64,000 nucleotides of DNA from Dysgonomonas hofstadii. GTDB lineage: Bacteria; Bacteroidota; Bacteroidia; Bacteroidales; Dysgonomonadaceae. Shown piece after piece: positions 17,699-27,384 of this stretch; position 1 is the stretch's first letter; each line of letters begins with the position of its first letter. The stretch lies in contig NZ_JACIEP010000003.1 of NCBI RefSeq assembly GCF_014196915.1, positions 62,001-126,000 on the forward strand, written 5' to 3'. A model generated the notes under the pieces. It was given only the letters and a program-made list of their open reading frames with translations, made no database searches and was not told the DNA's origin. The position numbers and the translations under genes are program-made.

Positions 17699-19306
17699 TT
17701 ATCCCGACATATCATTACCCATCTTCATTAGCTTAACAGGAGTAAACTGAAGGAGATAGAGAACAATACATACTAACAGGATGATCCCTAAAATCAGCAT
17801 CCATCCGGCAATGGTTTTTATACTAACTGTCGTTGATTGTATTTGTATAGTTTGGTATAAAGTATTTGTCGCCAGTTTTTGAGCATCTTCCAGGCTCCAG
17901 CCTTGTGCCAGAGCATTATTTACAGATGTTGTAAACTGGCTTGATGCCAGTTGGTTTTGCATATCCACACCTTGCGATAGTATGCTGATATTCTTTTGTT
18001 GTAGGCGATACAGCCAATTGGTCAGGACAGATGCGCCTACAGCAGGAGCTATCGCAGAACGGGCTGATATAAGGAAAAAAGCATTGTAAATCAATTGTTT
18101 TGGAGAAAGCCCGTATATACCATAAATGGCGAATGCCACAAACAATACAAGCATTCCAACCCCTCTTAGGAACATTAACAAGTATAAATCTTCATAAAGC
18201 CCGTATGGGGTGATCTTAAAATACAGGATGGCTATAGATACTGTAAAACAGGCAAATCCCAGGAAGATAAGCCATGTCATACGGATTTCTTTCAAAAACC
18301 AGTAATAGCAGATAATGCCTCCGACTATAAATCCCGGAATCATATAGAGATAGAGTTCATTTACATGTGTACTGTCGAGCCGTAAAACGTTGGTGGTATA
18401 TGATGATACCAGAATACTGAAAGATGCGTAAAACATCAACAGGAATGAAAGCAGATAGACAGTAACCGAGTTGCGGTTCTTTAGCACACTCATATCCAAG
18501 AACGGTTTGTCGGAGAACTGACGGCGTATAAAAAGCCATCCGGTAAGAGGGATAAGTATAGTCGCTATCAGTATGCTGCCCGAAGCAAACCAGTCTTTGG
18601 TTTTACCATAAGTGGCCACATAAATAATAGACATAAAACAAACCGATACAAGAAAGAAACTCAGCCAATCTATATCTTTCAACGGAATGCGTATCAACCG
18701 CCTGGCAAAAGACATGCAGGTGACAACGGCGATAATAGCGACCAATAGCATCAATATCATAAAATAATACATATACTGCCAGTTAAACATATAGGCGAGT
18801 TCGGCGGTAAGTACCAGGGATAACTGCCCGCAGGCAAGTGTTATGGGGTAAAATTTGGCATAGAATTCGTTACGTGTGCCACTGGGGCTCAGGGCAGGCA
18901 TCAGTATATTGATGGTCTCTATCATCGAGAATGCTTTGAAATACCCGATAAAGAAACTGCAAACGATGATCACCTCCATGTAATTCGTTTCAGCACAGAT
19001 AAGGCTTAACAGTACCTGAAACAAGAGGACTATAAGAATGATCGTTTTAGCGGTAGCAATGGGTTTCACCTTTGGAATGACCAGGTGAGCCACAGCCATA
19101 CCTGCGGATGAGGCATAATAGGCCATATTTATATCCTCGGAGATTACACCCAGGTAACCGGATATATCTATGTTACTCCCTGTATACGCTCCGTTGACAA
19201 GTAATATAGGAATAAGTATTAATAGCGCGACGATCACCTTCAGCCAGTTGGGAACCCAATGCCTGAAAGGACTTATCGTTGCTCGTTGTATTACGGGAAT
19301 TATCAT
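17699..19306 (-). CDS. emrB: MFS drug efflux permease, DHA2/EmrB type
   Basis: The 535-residue protein has about 14 hydrophobic helices, the DHA2 layout, and a large loop between helices 13 and 14 containing a Gln/Ser-rich stretch. It should export hydrophobic compounds by proton antiport through the HlyD-type adaptor and TolC-type channel encoded just upstream. It starts 1 nt after the adaptor stop. The substrate is unknown. In Bacteroidota such permeases often lack the strict motif A; only partial resemblance is visible here. Confidence 0.85.
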   Translation of the reverse strand: MIIPVIQRATISPFRHWVPNWLKVIVALLILIPILLVNGAYTGSNIDISGYLGVISEDINMAYYASSAGMAVAHLVIPKVKPIATAKTIILIVLLFQVLLSLICAETNYMEVIIVCSFFIGYFKAFSMIETINILMPALSPSGTRNEFYAKFYPITLACGQLSLVLTAELAYMFNWQYMYYFMILMLLVAIIAVVTCMSFARRLIRIPLKDIDWLSFFLVSVCFMSIIYVATYGKTKDWFASGSILIATILIPLTGWLFIRRQFSDKPFLDMSVLKNRNSVTVYLLSFLLMFYASFSILVSSYTTNVLRLDSTHVNELYLYMIPGFIVGGIICYYWFLKEIRMTWLIFLGFACFTVSIAILYFKITPYGLYEDLYLLMFLRGVGMLVLFVAFAIYGIYGLSPKQLIYNAFFLISARSAIAPAVGASVLTNWLYRLQQKNISILSQGVDMQNQLASSQFTTSVNNALAQGWSLEDAQKLATNTLYQTIQIQSTTVSIKTIAGWMLILGIILLVCIVLYLLQFTPVKLMKMGNDMSG

Positions 19307-19307
19307 T

Positions 19308-20408
19308 TTAGTCCTTAACGGCTTCTGTTATTACCATCATACCGGCACGTAGTTTTTTCATATCTTCCGGCGAAATATCTTCAAATTCGATACGTACGGG
19401 AATCCGCTGTTGTATTTTAACAAAGTTACCGGCCGAGTTGTCTGTCGGTAGCATTGAATATTTAGAGCCTGTGGCTTCTGAAATCGCAGTCACCCGTCCT
19501 TTAAATGTTTTATTACTGATGGCATCCACACGGATTTTCACTTCCTGACCAATGGATATATTTTCTATCTGTTTCTCCCGATAGTTGGCTATGATCCATT
19601 TATTGTCATCTTTAATCAGATTGGTAATCGTTTGTCCGGCCTGTACCAGCTGTCCGGTTTCCAGTGTTCGCCGTCCTATATATCCGTTATAAGGGGCTGT
19701 TATAACTGTATAGGAAAGGTTTAGTTTGGTCATCGCCAGATCTGCTTCACGCCGTAGGATTGTAGCCTCGACATTTCCTTGTCTTTTTGTTGTTTCGGTA
19801 GAAGTTGACAAGAGTGCTTCCCGCTGTTTCAGTAAAGCATTGTAATGGGCCGATTGCGCATCATATTCACTTTTAACCTGTTCGTATTGCTGACGTGAGA
19901 CAGATTCAGCATCCAATAGATTTTTATAACGCTTCATATCCTGTTCTGCACGCCATAACCTCGCTTTAGCCTCTTCAACATTGGCATCGGAAACGGCTAC
20001 ATTCGTTGAGGTGGTGGTTATACTGGACGATAATACAGACCCTGAGTTTTTAGCATCCATCAGGGCGGCTTCCGCATCCATCTCTTTTATCCTGAATTCC
20101 CGGTCATCGATTATCAGTAGCGTGTCACCCGAATTTACCCATTGGTGTTCGGTAAAACGTATCTCTTTAATATATCCTGTTATGCGGGAATTGACAGGGG
20201 CAATGTATTGCTCAACAGTGGCATCGTTTGTTATTTCATATCTATAGTAATGGATGAAGAAATTTACTCCCCAGATAATACCAGCCAATGCCAATAAGAT
20301 ACTGATAGAATTGAGTATAACATTCCTTCTGCGCTTATTTTTAAGTTTCCTGTAAGCTTCCTTTTCAGCTTGTTTGAGTTCCGGTGCTTCTGATTTATCT
20401 GTATCCAT
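19308..20408 (-). CDS. emrA: HlyD/EmrA-family periplasmic adaptor
   Basis: The 366-residue protein has a cytoplasmic N-terminus, one membrane helix at about 29-50, a first half-lipoyl segment (VEQYIAPVNSRITGYIKEI), an alpha-helical hairpin from about 95 to 215, the second lipoyl half (TVITAPYNGYIGRRTLETGQ) and a beta-barrel domain with KIRVDA. It links the inner-membrane permease with the outer-membrane channel in a tripartite pump. It begins 2 nt after the TolC-like stop and is part of the marR operon. Confidence 0.9.
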   Translation of the reverse strand: MDTDKSEAPELKQAEKEAYRKLKNKRRRNVILNSISILLALAGIIWGVNFFIHYYRYEITNDATVEQYIAPVNSRITGYIKEIRFTEHQWVNSGDTLLIIDDREFRIKEMDAEAALMDAKNSGSVLSSSITTTSTNVAVSDANVEEAKARLWRAEQDMKRYKNLLDAESVSRQQYEQVKSEYDAQSAHYNALLKQREALLSTSTETTKRQGNVEATILRREADLAMTKLNLSYTVITAPYNGYIGRRTLETGQLVQAGQTITNLIKDDNKWIIANYREKQIENISIGQEVKIRVDAISNKTFKGRVTAISEATGSKYSMLPTDNSAGNFVKIQQRIPVRIEFEDISPEDMKKLRAGMMVITEAVKD

Positions 20409-20410
20409 AA

Positions 20411-21715
20411 TTATAAATTTCCGCTTACTTTTTGTAGTTGATAATAAGTATATATTGCATTGGTTCTGGCCGCGGTAAGTTGAAGTTCCGAGTTAAGTTG
20501 TACTGTATTGGCATCCAGCAGGTCGGTCAGTATGGCCAGTTGATTAAAGTATTTATTTTTAACTATACGGTAGTTTTCCTTCGATTGTCCGAGCGATTCC
20601 TCCAATGCCTTTATCCTGTCCAGTGCTTCCATATGCTTAATATAAGCTGATTTTACATCGGTGCGTATTGTTTGTTTTTGTTGTTCCTTTGCCAGCTCTT
20701 GTAGTTCGATCTGCTGTTTGGCTACACTGGTGTTATGTTTTTTATCGAAAAATGCCGATATGTGGAATGACAGGTTCAGTGTCACTCCCCATGCGTTCAG
20801 GTACAGATCCTGCGCCGGTGAGACATTCGGTATCGGGCGCGCCAATGTATTGCTGGCCTGTAATGACAGGGTAGGGAGGTAATCAGCTCTGGTCAGTTTC
20901 AGGTTGTTATTTGCCAGTGCGATATTTGCCTGCGCTATTTTCATGTCCGGATACCGGACATAAGCCTGATCTACATAATCAGTCTCGGTTTCCATTGCGA
21001 ATTTCGAATCCAGAATATCCTGCTCCGGTTCCAGCAATATATTTTCATCAAGCCCCAGAACTACGTCCAATTGCTGTGATACGAGTATAATGTCGTTCTG
21101 TGTTTCCTTATATGATAACTCGTAATTGGTCAGTACAAGCTGACTACGAAGAACATCGTTTGTTGTGATCATTCCTTCTTCTTTCATCTTTTCGATGTCG
21201 TGCAGACGTTTTTTGGATTCTTCTATATTTTGTGAATAAACTTCACGCTCTTTATACAGATTGAACAGGTCAAGGTACTTACCAATAAGCCATAATTTAA
21301 TTTCTGCTTTGTCTTTCTCTAAGGCCAGCCCGACGATTTCCTGTTCCAGTTCGGCTTTCTCTATATTATTCTTAATTCGTCCTCCCTGATAGATCGGCTG
21401 TGTGGCTACCACCTGATAGTTTTGTTTCCACGAAGGTGTTTCCGAATGTTTCAGGAAAGAGAAGTCCTTATCTAATATGGTGGGGGTACCTACATACCCA
21501 ACAGCGCCCCCGATTGTAATATCGGGCAACCGCTTATTCTTTGCCAGGCTTACTTTTCCTGCGGATATCTGTGATTTAATTTCGGATGATCTGATAACAA
21601 GGCTGTTTTGAATGCCCCGTTCAAATAATTCGGTTACAGAGAGCCTGTATGTGTTTTGTGCCTTCATAATCAATGATATGGCCAATAACAGTATTGTAAA
21701 GCTAATACGTTTCAC
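20411..21715 (-). CDS. TolC-family outer-membrane efflux channel
   Basis: The 434-residue protein has a signal peptide (cut near IMKAQ, residue 20) and two outer-membrane-efflux repeats of long helices (for example VATQPIYQGGRIKNNIEKAE and the second-half counterpart near 290-310). It forms the exit duct for the pump completed by the two following genes. Its start overlaps the marR stop by 4 nt, so translation is coupled to the regulator. Confidence 0.9.
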   Translation of the reverse strand: MKRISFTILLLAISLIMKAQNTYRLSVTELFERGIQNSLVIRSSEIKSQISAGKVSLAKNKRLPDITIGGAVGYVGTPTILDKDFSFLKHSETPSWKQNYQVVATQPIYQGGRIKNNIEKAELEQEIVGLALEKDKAEIKLWLIGKYLDLFNLYKEREVYSQNIEESKKRLHDIEKMKEEGMITTNDVLRSQLVLTNYELSYKETQNDIILVSQQLDVVLGLDENILLEPEQDILDSKFAMETETDYVDQAYVRYPDMKIAQANIALANNNLKLTRADYLPTLSLQASNTLARPIPNVSPAQDLYLNAWGVTLNLSFHISAFFDKKHNTSVAKQQIELQELAKEQQKQTIRTDVKSAYIKHMEALDRIKALEESLGQSKENYRIVKNKYFNQLAILTDLLDANTVQLNSELQLTAARTNAIYTYYQLQKVSGNL

Positions 21716-22146
21716 GTGGTTTGTTCATCTTTAACTGTTTGCGTAAATTCTTTCATATAATCGATGCATAAGCGTATATGCCCGGGATTCTGGTTCTTTT
21801 CCAGTTCCTGGTATACATCCTCTATGATCTTTCTGATCCGAATATATAATTCTTCTCCTTTAGAAGTGAGAATCACCTGTTTGCTGCGTTTATCGCTCTC
21901 ATCTTCTTCTCTCCTTACAAGTTCTCTTTTTTCCAGATTCTTGATAAGGTATGACAGGCTCGATTTATCTTTATACGTCAGATTCGCCAGTGTTTGTTGA
22001 TTCACTCTGCCAGCTCCGTCCAGGCACCTTAATATGTGTAACATTTCAAATGTTACGTCTATATTATGTTCTCGTATTTTTCTATGGATTATCTGACGGT
22101 AAAAAGATTGAGTCTGCAATATTGTTTGTACAAATTCCTGCAACAT
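21712..22146 (-). CDS. MarR-family repressor of the efflux operon
   Basis: The 144-residue winged-helix protein contains LANLTYKDKSSLSYLIKNLE (recognition helix region, about 55-75) and the wing with REEDESDKRSKQVILTSKGEE, the DxRxx-type wing of MarR. As the first gene of the operon it most likely represses itself and the pump and is relieved by pump substrates. A 34-bp perfect palindrome in its promoter (22177-22210) is the obvious operator. Confidence 0.9.
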   Translation of the reverse strand: MLQEFVQTILQTQSFYRQIIHRKIREHNIDVTFEMLHILRCLDGAGRVNQQTLANLTYKDKSSLSYLIKNLEKRELVRREEDESDKRSKQVILTSKGEELYIRIRKIIEDVYQELEKNQNPGHIRLCIDYMKEFTQTVKDEQTT

Positions 22147-22164
22147 ATCTCTTTTTTCTTACTG

Positions 22165-22172
22165 CAAAGATA
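22165..22172 (-). promoter_or_regulatory. -7 promoter element of the marR-efflux operon
   Basis: On the minus strand the bases read TATCTTTG, an exact TAnnTTTG match 19 nt before the marR start. The expected -33 position falls inside the palindromic operator. Confidence 0.6.
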
Positions 22173-22176
22173 TAAC

Positions 22177-22210
22177 AAATAATTTAGTTAAATGTTTAAC
22201 TAAATTATTT
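22177..22210. promoter_or_regulatory. Palindromic MarR operator
   Basis: Two 16-bp arms (22177-22192, AAATAATTTAGTTAAA, and its exact complement at 22195-22210) are separated by TG. It is a perfect inverted repeat lying over the -33 region of the operon promoter, ideally placed for repression by the dimeric MarR protein. Confidence 0.75.
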
Positions 22211-22251
22211 TTATTGTTGTTTGATAAATTCTGTATAATATGAGGATAAAA

Positions 22252-22288
22252 AAAGGGAGATAATGGCTTTAAACCATTATCTCCCTTT
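22252..22288 (-). terminator. Strong terminator of the Spy-like gene
   Basis: A 15-bp perfect stem (22252-22266 with 22274-22288) with a 7-nt loop is followed on the minus strand by a T7 run. It separates the Spy-like gene from the marR operon promoter. Confidence 0.9.
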
Positions 22289-22310
22289 ACTTTCATTATA
22301 TAGACTCAAA

Positions 22311-23147
22311 CTATACAGGCTTAGTGTCATTCACTTTGCGTGCATCTTTTATCACCTGACGTTTGTCGTCCCTGTATTTAGTGGTAAGGTTTTTAATCTT
22401 TTGTTTTTGGGCATCCGGAGCGATACGGCTAAGCTCTACGGCTTTCTTTTCTTTAAGATAATTCTCCTTTAGTTCTTTCAGTTTTGTCTTACTGGCATCA
22501 TCAATATTAAGATTGCCTCTGTGACCCCTGAAAGAGAATCTGTCGTCTTTCTTGAAATTTTTCTTCATTTCATCCAGCTTCACGCGCTGTTCAGGAGTGT
22601 ATACCTTATTCAATTCTTCACGATGCTGTTGGGATAGTTCTTTCGATTTTGTTCTGAAATCATCATTCAGGGCTTTTATTTTTTGCTTCTGATCGTCAGT
22701 CAGGTTCAGGTCTTTCATGTGATCTCCACGTTGAGCCATGTTTCCTCTTTTTGGCATATCATTTTTCCCTCTCATAGCCATATCTTTCCCCTTTCTGCCA
22801 TCGCGTTTTTTTGCCATTTCACCTCTCTTATCTTTCCATTCCTTCATTTTAGCTTGTTGGTCGGGTGTAAGAACCTTGTTTACTTCGGCCATGTGCTGAT
22901 CTCTCAGTTCCTTCATTCTAGTCTGTTTGTCATCTTTTGATAATGCGGCATTATCTTTCAGTTCTTTCATCTTTGTACCGAAATCGGAACGTAAAGACTC
23001 CATCTTTTGCTTTTGGTCGGCAGTAAGATTCAGTTCTTTTTCCATACGCTCTCCCGGACGACCATCTCTTCCCTTATTCTGTGCATCAACTTGCATTGTC
23101 AGTGATGCTGCTATTAATATTGCTAATGATAAAAACAATCTTTTCAT
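22311..23147 (-). CDS. Spy/CpxP-like periplasmic protein with LTxxQ repeats
   Basis: The 278-residue protein has a signal peptide (cut near MQVDAQ, residue 23) and a very charged helical body. The Spy-family motif occurs at least twice (NLTADQKQKMESL near 40 and NLTDDQKQKIKAL near 145), each followed by a second helix with VLTPDQQAKMKEW or VYTPEQRVKLDEM. This looks like an internal duplication of the roughly 100-residue Spy unit with a Lys/Gly/Met-rich linker between. Relatives act as periplasmic chaperones or stress sensors. The size, about twice the usual, is in line with the duplication. Confidence 0.8.
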   Translation of the reverse strand: MKRLFLSLAILIAASLTMQVDAQNKGRDGRPGERMEKELNLTADQKQKMESLRSDFGTKMKELKDNAALSKDDKQTRMKELRDQHMAEVNKVLTPDQQAKMKEWKDKRGEMAKKRDGRKGKDMAMRGKNDMPKRGNMAQRGDHMKDLNLTDDQKQKIKALNDDFRTKSKELSQQHREELNKVYTPEQRVKLDEMKKNFKKDDRFSFRGHRGNLNIDDASKTKLKELKENYLKEKKAVELSRIAPDAQKQKIKNLTTKYRDDKRQVIKDARKVNDTKPV

Positions 23148-23356
23148 AACTTTCTCATTTTAAATGTTTCTATGTGCTTAGATACAAATTAAAACCGGAG
23201 GTTTAATCGGAAAATTGTTTTTAACATTTATTGGACTTGTGCGTAATTCGCTCTATTATAACAGTCTGCTATTCAGGTTCGGTCAGTAAAGGAATTTTGG
23301 TTCGTGACGGTTTTGTGCGGATATGGTTATTTTAACTAACTTGCATGAAAAATTAG

Positions 23357-24409
23357 ATGGCAATGTATAAACTTATTATATCTATGGCACTATGCACGTT
23401 TGCTGCGACTTCATGCGGTAATAAAGAAACAAAAGCTGAATATTCGGGAAAAGATATTTCTAATGATGTTAATATCATCAGGGCAAAAACGACTAAGAAT
23501 GCTTCTGTCCAGGTATATACAAAAGGGGTGTGGAAATTATATGCCGGGACTTCCATTGAAAGTATCGACCTTACAGAGCCCATTACCGGAGGTAAAGACA
23601 GTGGCACTTTCCCTATAAATGTGCCTGACAATGTGCGTTCTTATTTTCAGATAGAGACCGAAGAAGGCAAAGCTATCTTGTCGGACAGGCATCTTCCTAT
23701 GTCCGGAGGATATAACTTCCGCGATCTTGGAGGCTACCGGACTACAGATGGGCGATATGTGAAATGGGGAAAGATATTCCGCTCCGACGACCTGCATAAT
23801 CTTACAGATGAAGATCTTAACTATTTGTCATCAATCCCGTTGGTCTCTATTGTCGATTTCAGATCTGACGATGAACGGGAAGCCGCTCCGGATAAGAATC
23901 CTGAGTCGGTAAAGGAGAATTATAAATATGCCATCTCTCCCGGAAACCTGATGGGTGCTATCAAAGCAGATTTACAGAATATCACCGAAATGAAAGCCGA
24001 TACGCTGATGATGGGTATGAACGAATTGCTGGTTAGTGATCCGGCTTGTATAGATCAGTATCGTAAATTCTTCGAACTACTGCAGGATGATAAGAATGTG
24101 CCTTTGATGTTTCATTGTTCAGCCGGCAAAGACCGTACGGGAATGGGTGCCGCACTGATTTTGTTTTCGCTGGGTGTGGATGAGCAGACGATAATTAATG
24201 ATTATTTACTATCAAATAAATATCTGGCAAACAAGTATGCTGCATATAAAGCGGCTTATCCTGCATTATCTTCTCTGTTTGAGGTAAAGCCTCAGTTTTT
24301 GCAGGCCGGAATCGATAAGATAAGGAAAGATCACGGTTCTGTTGATAATTATCTGACTAAAGTACTGAATGTCGATATTACTAAAATGAGAGATAAATAT
24401 CTTTACTAA
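23357..24409 (+). CDS. Lipoprotein tyrosine phosphatase
   Basis: The 350-residue protein has a lipoprotein signal (AATSC, Cys20), a small beta-rich N-terminal domain (about 30-105) and a Y_phosphatase3-type domain. That domain opens with GGYNFRDLGGYRTTDG (118-133) and carries the P-loop HCSAGKDRTG with Cys254 and Arg260. An Asp-rich VDFRSDDERE lies upstream, as in this family. Cellular location is the outer or inner membrane facing the periplasm. The natural substrate is unknown; relatives act on phosphotyrosine or phosphoinositides. Confidence 0.85.
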   Translation: MAMYKLIISMALCTFAATSCGNKETKAEYSGKDISNDVNIIRAKTTKNASVQVYTKGVWKLYAGTSIESIDLTEPITGGKDSGTFPINVPDNVRSYFQIETEEGKAILSDRHLPMSGGYNFRDLGGYRTTDGRYVKWGKIFRSDDLHNLTDEDLNYLSSIPLVSIVDFRSDDEREAAPDKNPESVKENYKYAISPGNLMGAIKADLQNITEMKADTLMMGMNELLVSDPACIDQYRKFFELLQDDKNVPLMFHCSAGKDRTGMGAALILFSLGVDEQTIINDYLLSNKYLANKYAAYKAAYPALSSLFEVKPQFLQAGIDKIRKDHGSVDNYLTKVLNVDITKMRDKYLY

Positions 24410-24436
24410 GATATTGTGCGATAGACTATAATAAAA

Positions 24437-24463
24437 AAGAGAACTGAATCTTCAGCTCTCTTT
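24437..24463. terminator. Bidirectional terminator between phosphatase and sigma factor genes
   Basis: Arms of 13 bp with one mismatch (24437-24449 and 24451-24463 region) with A-run before and T-run after lie between two convergent genes. Confidence 0.75.
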
Positions 24464-24496
24464 ATCATTTTAAACTTAGTAATCAATGCATCTGCA

Positions 24497-25357
24497 TTAT
24501 CCTAAGTAGCTTTTTAGTAATTTGCTTCGTGAATTCTGGCGTAAACGCTTTATTGCCTTTTCCTTGATCTGACGGACACGTTCCCGTGTCAGTTGGAATT
24601 TATCGCCGATTTCTTCGAGGGTCATTTCCTGATATCCGATACCGAAGAACATTTTGATAATTTCACTTTCTCTTTCCGTCAGTGTTGATAATGCACGGTC
24701 GATCTCTTGCTGGAGCGACTCGTTTATCAAGGTACGGTCGGCAATAGGTGCGTCGTCATTTACAAGAACATCCAACAGACTGTTGTCTTCCCCTTCTACA
24801 AAGGGAGCATCCATTGAGATGTGACGTCCTGAAACTTTCAACGAATCGGCTATTTTATCTACCGGTATGTCCAATTGCTCGGCTAGCTCTTCTGCTGATG
24901 GCTTGCGTTCGTTTTCCTGCTCAAATTTAGAAAAGGCTTTACTGATCTTATTCAGTGAACCCACCTGATTGAGCGGAAGGCGTACGATACGCGATTGTTC
25001 TGCTAGCGCCTGCAATATGGATTGGCGAATCCACCATACCGCATAACTGATAAATTTAAACCCTCTGGTTTCGTCGAATTTTTCAGCAGCTTTGATTAGT
25101 CCTAAATTTCCTTCGTTGATAAGGTCAGGTAAGCTTAGCCCTTGATTCTGATACTGTTTTGCTACAGAGACTACGAACCTTAGATTAGCTCTTGTCAGTT
25201 TTTCTAAAGCGGCTCTGTCGCCTTTCTTAATTGCCTGTGCTAACTCAACTTCTTCTTCAACTGTAATAAGGTCTTCGCGACCAATCTCTTGTAAATACTT
25301 GTCTAAAGACGCGCTCTCACGATTTGTGATTGATTTTGTAATCTTTAACTGCCTCAT
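24497..25357 (-). CDS. rpoD: Primary sigma-70 factor, short Bacteroidota type
   Basis: The 286-residue sigma factor has regions 1.2 ([14 protein letters not shown]), 2 ([33 protein letters not shown] and [15 protein letters not shown]), 3 and 4 ([24 protein letters not shown]). Region 1.1 and the non-conserved insert of E. coli RpoD are absent, which is the normal form in this phylum. It recognises the TTTG / TAnnTTTG promoters seen in the window. Its own promoter is probably the pair at 25395-25424. Confidence 0.93.
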   Translation of the reverse strand: MRQLKITKSITNRESASLDKYLQEIGREDLITVEEEVELAQAIKKGDRAALEKLTRANLRFVVSVAKQYQNQGLSLPDLINEGNLGLIKAAEKFDETRGFKFISYAVWWIRQSILQALAEQSRIVRLPLNQVGSLNKISKAFSKFEQENERKPSAEELAEQLDIPVDKIADSLKVSGRHISMDAPFVEGEDNSLLDVLVNDDAPIADRTLINESLQQEIDRALSTLTERESEIIKMFFGIGYQEMTLEEIGDKFQLTRERVRQIKEKAIKRLRQNSRSKLLKSYLG

Positions 25358-25394
25358 ATATAATTATATATGTTTAATGCCCGAAAAATGTCTG

Positions 25395-25424
25395 CAAATA
25401 TAGTAAAAATCCAGCAAATTCAAG
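25395..25424 (-). promoter_or_regulatory. Candidate promoter of the primary sigma gene
   Basis: On the minus strand CTTG (25424-25421) is followed by 18 bp and TATATTTG (25402-25395), fitting the Bacteroidota consensus with one weaker -33 base. Confidence 0.5.
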
Positions 25425-25529
25425 GCTTATGCCTCCTTAATAATGGGATAGCTTTAGTTAATAATATTCAATTGCTATTTTGCTGCGTCTAGAGTATATA
25501 AAAGTTTATTATAGCTTATTTACATAATT

Positions 25530-25573
25530 AATAACGCTTGAGCCACTATTTTGTTTCAGGCCCAAGCGTTATT
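25530..25573 (-). terminator. Terminator of htrA
   Basis: Arms AATAACGCTTG (25530-25540) and its complement (25563-25573) extend inward by a further G/C-rich step around a 14-nt loop, 25 nt after the htrA stop. Confidence 0.7.
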
Positions 25574-25597
25574 CTGTTAGTTTTAACTTATTTACTA

Positions 25598-27121
25598 TTA
25601 TTCACTTAAGTCAACAGCGTAATATTTTCTTCCACCGTTAGAGGTAATAGCTGAAATGAACAATACCTTATCTTGGCTATTGGCTGTAGATTGTATTATT
25701 CTTTCTACTTCGGCTGGTGTAGATACTGACTGGTTATTGATCTTCAATATAACAAATCCTTTCTGTATACCTTCTTTATGGAATTTACCTGAATTGTCCA
25801 CTCCGGCAACTTCTACACCATAACTGATGCCTAATTGTTTTTTCTTATCGGCAGTCAGTTCTTTGAATGCCGCACCTACAGTTCCTATAGCATCTTCTTT
25901 CTTCACAACGGAAGTACTGCCTGTGCTTGTTTTCAATGTAACATCAAACGATTTGGTTGCTGAACCCCGGACAACCTCCAATTTTACCTTTTCGCCCGGA
26001 CGGAATCTATTCACCTGATCCTGAAGTTCACTTACACTTCTTACTTTAACTCCATTTACAGAAGTGATCACGTCACCTTCTTCTACTCCGGCCTGTTTAG
26101 CAGGACTCATTTCAGCGAATCCACCTACATAGGCTCCTTCGTTAACTTTAATATCTTTAGTTTTTTCAGGATTTGCTTCTTTTGCAATATTCATATCCTG
26201 TATCATAACTCCTAAAACAGCGCGTTGTACTGTACCAAATTCTTTAATGTCGGCAACAACCTTGCCTGCAATGGAAATAGGCACCGCAAAACCATAACCG
26301 GTAAAGTCTCCTGTCTGGGAATATATAGCGGTATTGATACCTACCAGTTCGCCATTGGTATTAACGAGTGCACCACCACTGTTACCTCTGTTGATGGCAG
26401 CGTCTGTCTGGATGTATGACTGAATGTTCGCAGGACCTGAAGAACCTATTCCTCCCCGGCCTTTTGCACTAACAATACCGGCTGTAACTGTAGATGTGAG
26501 GTTGAAAGGGTTACCAACAGCTAACACCCATTCTCCGACCTTCAGATTATCGGAATTGCCAAATGGAATATAAGGAAATTCTTTGCCTTCTATTTTTAAT
26601 AAGGCTATATCGGTCTGAGGGTCTGTACCTATAAGTTTAGCTGTATATTTACTATTGTCATTCAGCGTAACTTCTATTTCGTCGGCTTTATCTATTACGT
26701 GGTTGTTGGTAACGATATATCCGTCTTTATTAATAATGACACCCGATCCAAATCCCACACTGGGCTGAGGGTTTGAATAGCCTCCGCCACCATCACGATC
26801 ACCAAATCCAAAGAAATATTCGAAAGGGTCTATCATCCTTTGGCGTCCCTGTCCCTGAGGAGCCTGTGCTTTAACGGTTGACTTGATATGTACAACCGCA
26901 TGTATGGAATTTTCTGCAGCTTTTGTGAAATCGGGATAGCCATCGGCAGTTAAACTGGCTAGGCGTACTCCTTTCTGATCGAATTCAGCTCCATAATTAT
27001 AAGAATCGGAGGAACTATAATTTCGCTTACTTTCCATATAACTATAAGTAGCGTATGTGGCTCCACCACTTATTAGTGCAGCCAATGCAAGTACTGATAA
27101 AATTTTTCCAAAATTTTTCAT
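25598..27121 (-). CDS. htrA: Periplasmic serine protease/chaperone HtrA (DegP/DegQ)
   Basis: I place the start at the ATG at 27121 (MKNFGKILSV) because it begins the signal sequence; the frame stays open for eight codons upstream. The protein has about 507 residues: a signal/anchor segment, a trypsin-like domain with His141 (TNNHVID), Asp171 (QTDIALLKI) and Ser248 (RGNSGGAL), and two PDZ domains, the first with VGGFAEMSPAKQAGVEEGDVI. It degrades or refolds damaged envelope proteins. A glycine-rich loop (GFGDRDGGGGYSN) replaces the longer LA loop of DegP. It is monocistronic. Confidence 0.93.
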   Translation of the reverse strand: MKNFGKILSVLALAALISGGATYATYSYMESKRNYSSSDSYNYGAEFDQKGVRLASLTADGYPDFTKAAENSIHAVVHIKSTVKAQAPQGQGRQRMIDPFEYFFGFGDRDGGGGYSNPQPSVGFGSGVIINKDGYIVTNNHVIDKADEIEVTLNDNSKYTAKLIGTDPQTDIALLKIEGKEFPYIPFGNSDNLKVGEWVLAVGNPFNLTSTVTAGIVSAKGRGGIGSSGPANIQSYIQTDAAINRGNSGGALVNTNGELVGINTAIYSQTGDFTGYGFAVPISIAGKVVADIKEFGTVQRAVLGVMIQDMNIAKEANPEKTKDIKVNEGAYVGGFAEMSPAKQAGVEEGDVITSVNGVKVRSVSELQDQVNRFRPGEKVKLEVVRGSATKSFDVTLKTSTGSTSVVKKEDAIGTVGAAFKELTADKKKQLGISYGVEVAGVDNSGKFHKEGIQKGFVILKINNQSVSTPAEVERIIQSTANSQDKVLFISAITSNGGRKYYAVDLSE

Positions 27122-27339
27122 ATGCAAGTATTTTTTAGTTATCAAATATCATTTATTCTTTTCTCAAAATTAAACACAAAAATCATTCATTTGATGCGTG
27201 TGACATCTATTTTTTAACACTTTTAACCGAGTGCGAATTCTTTATTGCTATTTTAACAATTTCGACGGACTTTTTGTCATGTCAATAGATTATTATCTCT
27301 TGAAATAGAGTTTTTTCATATTCTCTGTAAAAAATATTA

Positions 27340-27347
27340 TATTTTTG
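27340..27347 (+). promoter_or_regulatory. -7 element for the glycosyltransferase gene
   Basis: TATTTTTG matches TAnnTTTG, 37 nt before the start codon. The -33 box is not convincing. Confidence 0.4.
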
Positions 27348-27384
27348 TAGTGCCCCAATTGGTATCTTATTTTTTACAAAGAAT

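Noticed and set aside
23311-23344. A promoter TTTTG-N21-TAACTTGC before the phosphatase gene
   Set aside because: The spacing is long and the -7 element deviates at two key bases; I could not separate it from chance.
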